Assembly: GCA_944376265.1 (NCBI GenBank)
Contig: CALWCD010000001.1
Span: forward strand, 1 to 64,000
Direction of reading: 5' to 3'
DNA length: 64,000 bases
DNA from: an uncultured Clostridia bacterium
GTDB taxonomy: Bacteria > Bacillota > Clostridia > Oscillospirales > Acutalibacteraceae
Below are positions 58,646 through 64,000 of the stretch, piece after piece. Each line of letters starts with the position of its first letter. The first letter of the stretch is position 1. The position numbers and the translations under genes are program-made. The notes beneath the pieces were generated by a model. It ran no database searches. It was not told the origin of the DNA and worked only from the letters and a program-made list of their open reading frames with translations.

Positions 58646-60232
58646 TTATTTGCCCAGGAAAGCGTCCAGCTGAGCCTGCTTGCCGGCGATGATCTCGTCG
58701 ATGCCAGCGTCCTTCAGAGCCTGCTGGAACTGAGCCACGGTGGCGTCAACGTCCTGCACAGTGCCGGAAAGGATGGGGTTGCTGTACTGGCTGACCACGT
58801 TGGTGCAGGCAGTCAGAGCGTCGGCATACTGAGTGGTGTCAAACTGGCAGCCAAAGGCCTTGGACTGCTTGGCGGAAGCGTTGGCGTCCAGCATCAGCTG
58901 GAAGTAAGTGGAGGGATACTCGAAGGGCAGGGAGATGGAGGAGTTCAGAGCGGTCCAGCTGTAACCCATGCACCAACCGGTGGAGGAAACATCCTTGCCG
59001 TCCAGGTAAGCAGCGTAGGAGCCGCCGTTCTCTTCGTCTTCCTTCACCTGGTAATCCAGACCCTCAACACCGTTGACCAGCAGGTTCACCACGTCGGGAT
59101 CGGTGGCCATCAGGTACAGCAGGCCAGCGCACTCGTCGGGGTTCTTGGTGTTGGGGTTGACGCAGTAGTAAGCACCGGGGGTAACGGCAACGGCGTCGTC
59201 GTAGACCTGCAGGGTAGCGGTCTCCACGCCGAAGTTCTGGGAGGACCAGATGCCGTTCATTTCAGCGCTGAAGTGGCCGGCGAAGCAGCCGAAGGCCTTG
59301 CCAGCGGGCATGTAGTCGGAGGGAGCCTCGGTGGTGTTCATCAGGTCAGGCATGTAGATGCCCATTTCCATCCACTTCTTCACGCACTCGATGCGCTCGG
59401 CGTACTCTTCGCTCTCATAGTAGTTGGAAACGGTGTCGTCCTGGCCAAAGTTGCCCAGAACACCCAGCATGTTGGAGTCGCCCAAGCTGTCCACACGGGT
59501 GTCGCCCCAGTTGATGGAGCCGTTCATGGGCCCGATGATGGGAGTGTCGGGATACTTCTCATGGATCTTGGTGAAGAGCTCGGTGAGCTCGTCCAGACCG
59601 GAGAGCTTGTCGCCGTTGGCATAGCCGAACTCCTCGGCGATGTCGGCGCGCAGGTTGAACATGGTGGTGGAAGCCTGGTCCAGCAGACGGCCAACGCCGT
59701 ACAGCTGACCGTTCACGGTGCCGGAAGTGTAAACGTTCTCACCCAGGGCCTCTTTCATCTCGTCGGCGTAGGGAGCCAGCAGGTCGTCCAGGACCAGAGC
59801 CTGGCCGTTGGCAGCCGCGGTAACGAAGCCCACGGAAGTGCCGCCGCCGTCAGCCCAGAACACGTCCAGCGTGTCGTCGCCGCCGGAGAGGAGCAGGTTC
59901 ATCTGGGACTTGGCGTTGCCGATTTCCATGGTGATGAATTCCACGTTGCAGCCGATCTTCTCAGCGGTGATCTCGCTGAGAGCAGAAGCCACGGCTTCTG
60001 CGTCGGGAGGAATGGTGCCGCACACAATCATCAGGGAGATGGTGGGCAGATCGCCGCTGTTGGTATCGGTGTCCTCTTCCTCGGCGGAAGAACCATCGTC
60101 AGCAGCGGTGGAGGAGTCACCGGTGGAGGAGGATTCCCCAGAAGCGGAGGAAGTGTTCGTGTTGGACCCGCAAGCCGCGAAACAGGAGACAACCAAGGCC
60201 AGCGCCAGCAGGATCGCAAGGAACTTTTTCAT
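58646..60232 (-). CDS. Sugar ABC transporter substrate-binding lipoprotein
   Basis: A 528-residue lipoprotein with signal peptide MKKFLAILLALALVVSCFAA and the lipobox Cys in AACGS, a Ser/Asp/Glu linker, and a binding fold with PTISLMIVCGTIPPDAEA. The C-terminal block (NVVSQYSNPILSGTVQDVDA, DEIIAGKQAQLDAFLGK) is shared with the lipoprotein at 48.7 kb. It is the first transport gene after lacI, with a near-consensus promoter and two LacI-type operators. Its two permeases follow. Substrate is unknown. Confidence 0.93.
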   Translation of the reverse strand: MKKFLAILLALALVVSCFAACGSNTNTSSASGESSSTGDSSTAADDGSSAEEEDTDTNSGDLPTISLMIVCGTIPPDAEAVASALSEITAEKIGCNVEFITMEIGNAKSQMNLLLSGGDDTLDVFWADGGGTSVGFVTAAANGQALVLDDLLAPYADEMKEALGENVYTSGTVNGQLYGVGRLLDQASTTMFNLRADIAEEFGYANGDKLSGLDELTELFTKIHEKYPDTPIIGPMNGSINWGDTRVDSLGDSNMLGVLGNFGQDDTVSNYYESEEYAERIECVKKWMEMGIYMPDLMNTTEAPSDYMPAGKAFGCFAGHFSAEMNGIWSSQNFGVETATLQVYDDAVAVTPGAYYCVNPNTKNPDECAGLLYLMATDPDVVNLLVNGVEGLDYQVKEDEENGGSYAAYLDGKDVSSTGWCMGYSWTALNSSISLPFEYPSTYFQLMLDANASAKQSKAFGCQFDTTQYADALTACTNVVSQYSNPILSGTVQDVDATVAQFQQALKDAGIDEIIAGKQAQLDAFLGK

Positions 60233-60275
60233 TATGTTTTACCATCCTTTCATGGATTTTGTAACGTCTGCACAA

Positions 60276-60329
60276 GCAAACGTTAACTTTTACAAATCCT
60301 AGAATACACCACATAAGTCGAAATGTCAA
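60276..60329 (-). promoter_or_regulatory. Promoter and downstream operator of the sugar ABC operon
   Basis: TTGACA (60324-60329), 17-bp spacer, TATTCT (60301-60306) on the minus strand. GCAAACGTTAAC (60276-60287) lies just after the start site, centred on ACGT-type core common for LacI-family operators. Confidence 0.7.
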
Positions 60330-60436
60330 CAAAAAAATGAAAAAATTGTTAAGACGTTGTGTATTCTTTTCAAACAAAGAGCGCAAACCGCACAAAAATG
60401 AAGGTTTATTCCGTTCTTTTCCTCTGTCGAGATAGT

Positions 60437-60448
60437 GCAAACGATTGC
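60437..60448. promoter_or_regulatory. Upstream LacI-type operator
   Basis: GCAAACGATTGC shares the GCAAACG half with the downstream operator; the two lie 161 bases apart, suitable for looping. Confidence 0.55.
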
Positions 60449-60507
60449 CTATTTTGTCGAATTTGATATTTCCGTCTTTTGTTTCCGCCCTGAAAAAGAC
60501 CCACCTC

Positions 60508-61494
60508 TCAGCCCCTTCTCTTGGGGTCGGAGCTGTCCCGGCGGATGAACGAGACGGGCAGGATGGAGGACTGGGGCACCTCTTCCCCATTGAGCCAGTC
60601 GATGAGGATCTTCACCGCCAGCTCCCCCATTTCCCGAATGGGCTGAGCCACGGTGCTGATGCGGCAGTACTCGGAGATATCCACCCCATCAAAACCCACC
60701 ATGGGAAGGTCGTCCCCCCAGCCCAGGGACATATTCCGGGAAGCGCTCTGGATTCTGGCCGCCAGCACGTCGCTGGTGGCGAACACCCCGTCTGTCTCGG
60801 GAAACCGCTCTTTGGCCCGGCGCAGGTCGTTGCCCAGGTCCTTGGCGAACAGGTCCTCCGCGTCGATGTAGTACTCCCCGCAGGCCACTCCCGCTTTGCG
60901 GCAGGTCTCGAAAAAGCCCTGGTACCGCAGGTAGGCAGGCAGGTACATGGAGACTATTCTGTTTCCGAACAGCAGAGGAGCCTTGCAGCCGTTTGCCAGC
61001 AGCTCCTGGGCGGCCAGCACGCCTCCCTGGTAGTTGTCGCAGGCCACAGAGGGCATGCCGTCCACGGTGCGCTCAATGCTCACCTGGGGGATGTCCGCCA
61101 GGTTGGAGACAGCTCCCAGGTCCCGGCTGCACACCAGCACCCCCGCCACATTGTTGGAGCGCAGGGCGGCAAACTGCTCCCTCTCCCGGTCACGATGGCC
61201 GCCGGAAGTGCAGAGAAACAGCTTATAGCCCGCCTTGTAGCAGGCCGCTTCCACCGCGGCGGTCAGTGTGCTGAAAAACGCGTGGTCGATGTAGGGAACG
61301 ATCAGCCCGATCAAATGGCTGTTCTTGCTCACCAGGGACCTGGCCATCTCGTTGGGGTGGTAGTCCAGTTCCTTCATCACCTGGAACACTCTGTCCTTGG
61401 TCTCCTGGCTGATTGACCCCTTTCCATTCAAAACTCGGGACACCGTGGTGATGGAAACCCCCACACGTTCCGCAATATCCTTCAGCGTTGCCAT
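60508..61494 (-). CDS. LacI family transcription regulator
   Basis: A 328-residue repressor. The HTH and hinge (TLKDIAERVGVSITTVSRV, SISQETKDRV) lead to the periplasmic-binding-like effector domain (IGLIVPYIDHAFFSTLTAAVE, DGVFATSDVLAARI, PMVGFDGVDISEY). AGGAGG lies before the ATG. It lies between an esterase and the ABC operon on the same strand, so it likely regulates both, through the operators at 60.28 and 60.44 kb. The leader holds a GC-rich hairpin (61512-61552). Confidence 0.94.
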   Translation of the reverse strand: MATLKDIAERVGVSITTVSRVLNGKGSISQETKDRVFQVMKELDYHPNEMARSLVSKNSHLIGLIVPYIDHAFFSTLTAAVEAACYKAGYKLFLCTSGGHRDREREQFAALRSNNVAGVLVCSRDLGAVSNLADIPQVSIERTVDGMPSVACDNYQGGVLAAQELLANGCKAPLLFGNRIVSMYLPAYLRYQGFFETCRKAGVACGEYYIDAEDLFAKDLGNDLRRAKERFPETDGVFATSDVLAARIQSASRNMSLGWGDDLPMVGFDGVDISEYCRISTVAQPIREMGELAVKILIDWLNGEEVPQSSILPVSFIRRDSSDPKRRG

Positions 61495-61578
61495 AGATCT
61501 TTCCTCCTACCGGCAGGATGGCGGGCCGGGTCTGGCACCCGGTCCTCCTGCCATTTCCTAGCTTTGAAAACAGAAGCG

Positions 61579-61610
61579 CGCCCAAGGGAAGTGTTTCTCT
61601 TCCCCGGGCG
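61579..61610 (-). terminator. Weak terminator after the CE1-like gene
   Basis: CGCCC-GGGAAG pairs with CTTCCC-GGGCG on the minus strand, followed by a mixed T-rich tail. Confidence 0.5.
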
Positions 61611-61642
61611 AAACGCTCCTCTATGTCATAAAATCTTCCCCA

Positions 61643-62830
61643 TTACCGGAACAGATACTGGGCGAAGTCCCGCAGGCACATCCGCCACACATTCCACTCG
61701 TGCTCTCCGTGGTACATTTTTTCCACATGAACAGGGCACTCTTCCGGAGCCAAACCCTTTTCCCGGAACAGCTCCCGGTCCTTCTCAAAGCGCTCCAGGG
61801 CCACGTAGTCAGTTTCGCCGCAGGCCCGGAAGAACACCTTGAAATCCTTCTGGAACTTTTCCTTGTCGTCCAGCTCCTTCAGGTAGGTGGTGTCCGGCAC
61901 GGTCTGGCCGATCTTGAAGGCGGCCACGAACCCGCTGAACACGCCGGCATAGCCGAACAGGTCCGGATGCTTCAGGGTGACCTGGCTGGTCTGCATAGAG
62001 CCCATGGAAAGCCCCGCCATAGCCCGGCTCCACTTGTCGGTGCGCACCCGGTAGTGGGACTGGATGTAGGGGATGCAGTCCTCCAGAAGCAGCTTCTCAA
62101 TGGCGGTGGTCTCCAGCACGCGGATGCCGTCCTGCTCCTTCTGCACCATACCGTTGTTCATCACCACAATGCAGGGCACCAGTTTCCCTTCGGCGATCAG
62201 GTTGTCCAGAATGAAGTTTGCCCGGCCCTGGTGGACCCAGCACTTCTCGTTTTCCCCATGGCCGTGCTGCAAATACAGCACAGGGTAGTCCTGGTCCGGG
62301 TTCTTCATGTAGCCGGCAGGGGTGTACACCAGGCAGGATTTCATCACGCCGGTGGTTTTGGAGTAGTAATAGTCCTGGGTGACGGTGCCATGGGGCACGT
62401 CCTTGCACAGGTAGAAGTCCACCCCCTCCTGGGGAATATCCACATAGTTCAAGGGATGGGAAGAGCCGTAGCCGATGGGCGCCAGGGGGTTGAGCACCTC
62501 TGCCCCGTCCACCTGGAACATGATGGGCACAAAGCCGCCGTCTCCCCCGTCCACAACCGCGGTCCAAACGCCGTTGGACTGCTTTTCCAAAACCACTTCC
62601 TCCCGGTAGCGCAGCTTGGCTGTCACGGTTTTGGCGGTGGGGGCCAGGAAGTTCAGGCGGATCTTCCCCTCTCCCAGCAGGACGATCCCGGGAGGGACCA
62701 CCTCTTCGCTGTCGGTAAAGGGATTGGTCCCCACAGGGCGACCCATGGGCAGCTGAGGCTCAAAGCCCACGGGGGTATCCCAAAAAGCCTCGTTGAACTG
62801 GGCGGACGGATGCTGATACATGTCTGTCAT
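61643..62830 (-). CDS. CE1-like carbohydrate esterase with N-terminal E-set domain
   Basis: A 395-residue cytoplasmic alpha/beta hydrolase. An N-terminal E-set/CBM48-like domain (about residues 45-130, with KIRLNFLAPTAKTVTAKL) precedes the esterase with YPVLYLQHGHGENEKCW, the nucleophile in MAGLSMGSMQ and His in YHGEHEWNVW. The combination is typical of feruloyl or acetyl-xylan esterase-like enzymes acting on sugar esters. The start is ATG at 62828-62830 (GGAG 10 bases upstream); a GTG two codons earlier is 4 bases from it. It follows the GH32 gene by 51 bases. Confidence 0.85.
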   Translation of the reverse strand: MTDMYQHPSAQFNEAFWDTPVGFEPQLPMGRPVGTNPFTDSEEVVPPGIVLLGEGKIRLNFLAPTAKTVTAKLRYREEVVLEKQSNGVWTAVVDGGDGGFVPIMFQVDGAEVLNPLAPIGYGSSHPLNYVDIPQEGVDFYLCKDVPHGTVTQDYYYSKTTGVMKSCLVYTPAGYMKNPDQDYPVLYLQHGHGENEKCWVHQGRANFILDNLIAEGKLVPCIVVMNNGMVQKEQDGIRVLETTAIEKLLLEDCIPYIQSHYRVRTDKWSRAMAGLSMGSMQTSQVTLKHPDLFGYAGVFSGFVAAFKIGQTVPDTTYLKELDDKEKFQKDFKVFFRACGETDYVALERFEKDRELFREKGLAPEECPVHVEKMYHGEHEWNVWRMCLRDFAQYLFR

Positions 62831-62881
62831 AGTCACTCAACTCCTGTTCTGATAGATGATGGGAAAGGACGCGGCCCGCTT

Positions 62882-64000
62882 TCACAGGGACCGGTCCGCT
62901 GTTTGCGGTTCCCACATGCTTTTGAGCTTGTGGATTTCAAAGTCCGCAGCGATGCTGGGGTCCAGGTATACGGGAAAGACCTGGGTTTTGGCAGGGTCCA
63001 GCACCGTGGCGATGGAGGCGTTGAACAGTCCCCCGTTGGCGTAGATCTCCATGGAGCACCGGTCGGTGATCACCCGCAGCTCCAGCACCTTCTCCTCCTT
63101 ATCCAGGCCCAGGTGGTAGGCGCCGGTGGGCAGAAGCAGCCGGCCCGTGGCAGGGTCGTAGACAATGAGCACTCCCCGCACGGAAAGCGCCATCACCTTT
63201 CCAGGGGTAATGCCCAGCCGGAAGGTCATGTCCATGGCCTCCCCCATGCAGGACGGGGGAATTCGCTCCAGCTCTTCCAAGCCTCGGTTTTCAAAGGAAA
63301 AACTCGTTCCCCACAAAGCGCTCACCTCCTCCGCGGGCCACAGCGTCAGCCGGGGCCCCTGTTTTGTGGTTACCAGGCCCAGTTGGTTGGGCACGCTCAT
63401 ACAGCTGGAAAAGGGGCCGGACCCCACCCGGGTGCGCATCCAGGAGAACTGGACCACCCTTCCCTGGGGCAGGCCGGTGAAGGTCTGGGCAGCGTAGCCC
63501 CCCGGAGAATGGGCGAACTCGCTGTAAGCGGAATAGAGGGAATGGATAGGCCCGGGGACGGCTTCCGTTTCCGGGAGAAAGCGCCGCCCTTCAAACCGGC
63601 CCACCAGGTAGTTGTCGGTAGACCCCCAAAGCACCCACTTTTTCCTGTCCGGGTCCCCGTCCAGGGGGAGACAGAACAGGTCGGGGCACTCCGCCGCCCC
63701 TTGGATGGAGAACACCTGGCCCTCCTCCCAGTGGAGCAGGTCCTTGGAATACAGCAGCATGTACCGGGAGTTGTCCAGGAAAATAGCCATCACCCAGTTT
63801 TGCCCCTCCGGCTCCCACACCACTTTGGGGTCCCGGTTCATAAAGGAGATGTGGGAAACCACCGGGTTCCCGGCGTACTTTTCAAAGGTCTTTCCCCCGT
63901 CCAGGCTGTACGCCGCGGCAATTTCAAAATACCGGCCCCGGCTCCAGCGGGTCTTGCTCCCCGCGGGGGTGTAAAACAGGAACAGGGGAGGCTCTTCCCC
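62882..64000 (-). CDS. Glycoside hydrolase family 32 (partial, runs off the window)
   Basis: The frame stays open to the window's end; its 5' part lies beyond 64000. GH32 motifs are RDPKVVWEPEG and ECPDLFCLPLDGDPD (catalytic Asp and Glu), GKTFEKYAGNPV upstream, and a C-terminal beta-sandwich module (about 150 residues). The enzyme is likely an intracellular fructosidase (sucrose/fructan hydrolase). It is first of the GH32-esterase-LacI-ABC run, so the transported sugar may be a fructo-oligosaccharide, but this is inference. Confidence 0.9.
   Translation of the reverse strand, partial: GEEPPLFLFYTPAGSKTRWSRGRYFEIAAAYSLDGGKTFEKYAGNPVVSHISFMNRDPKVVWEPEGQNWVMAIFLDNSRYMLLYSKDLLHWEEGQVFSIQGAAECPDLFCLPLDGDPDRKKWVLWGSTDNYLVGRFEGRRFLPETEAVPGPIHSLYSAYSEFAHSPGGYAAQTFTGLPQGRVVQFSWMRTRVGSGPFSSCMSVPNQLGLVTTKQGPRLTLWPAEEVSALWGTSFSFENRGLEELERIPPSCMGEAMDMTFRLGITPGKVMALSVRGVLIVYDPATGRLLLPTGAYHLGLDKEEKVLELRVITDRCSMEIYANGGLFNASIATVLDPAKTQVFPVYLDPSIAADFEIHKLKSMWEPQTADRSL

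Noticed and set aside
60437..60448. Catabolite-responsive (CcpA cre) site
   Set aside because: The site departs from the cre consensus at several fixed positions and matches the neighbouring LacI-type repeat better.

Overview
The window reads as one chromosomal segment of a GC-rich, low-redundancy Firmicute, most likely an anaerobic, spore-forming member of the Clostridia (Oscillospirales/Ruminococcaceae-like). Markers for this are a forespore sigma factor (SigG), a YlmC/YmxH sporulation protein, a sigma-H-like factor, Mini-RNase III, the Prp protease paired with an N-terminally extended L27, RqcH, TrmK, and lipoprotein-dependent CUT1 sugar ABC transport. Genus or species cannot be read from the sequence. 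Nothing looks like a phage, an insertion sequence or a CRISPR array. Most genes are followed by strong intrinsic terminators, and many start sites can be fixed from Shine-Dalgarno spacing.

Layout. 0-5 kb: rpsB-tsf, a YlmC-like protein, pyrophosphatase, adenine deaminase. 5-9 kb: tRNA-Ala(GGC), a MazF endoribonuclease with no visible antitoxin, CCA-adding enzyme, a SEC-C protein, sigG. 9-15 kb: a leftward run DUF1858-trmK-nif3-rqcH-ptsH-ptsI, then a zinc-ribbon protein and a sigma-H-like factor. 15-22 kb: YifB/ComM ATPase, a large secreted SLH/SH3/lysozyme-like wall protein, ackA facing tmcAL. 22-33 kb: RsmF-type methyltransferase, a 50-residue hydrophilic protein with a possible forespore promoter, obg-mrnC-yitT, rplU-prp-rpmA, pyrBI-GNAT-small membrane protein, yebC, an iron-sulfur flavoprotein, and mntP behind a manganese riboswitch. 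33-42 kb: malQ-glgP glycogen/maltodextrin breakdown, recQ, an AAC(6')-like GNAT, ilvE, a class I amidotransferase, an esterase.

42-48 kb: a YtrA-type GntR regulator with its ABC transporter and a palindromic operator, a Crp/Fnr regulator divergent from an Fe-S protein, and an ion-transporter/cytidylate-kinase-like pair. 48-64 kb is carbohydrate-oriented accessory DNA: an orphan solute-binding lipoprotein, a GH5-like hydrolase, an M20 peptidase, a 5'-truncated cyclophilin, a two-component system whose kinase is frameshifted at a C5 tract, a second NIF3-like protein, and a LacI-controlled sugar locus (GH32, CE1-like esterase, LacI, solute-binding protein, two permeases, no ATPase).

Functional picture: a fermentative heterotroph (acetate kinase, PTS, glycogen use, imported oligosaccharides and possibly fructans) with sporulation and translation-quality-control housekeeping genes. 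The most noteworthy regulatory DNA is the mntP riboswitch, whose P1 helix and terminator are mutually exclusive, a terminator inside the ackA leader, two mirror-image promoters between ackA and tmcAL, the GntR operator and structured leader, and two perfect palindromes between the Crp/Fnr gene and its Fe-S neighbour.
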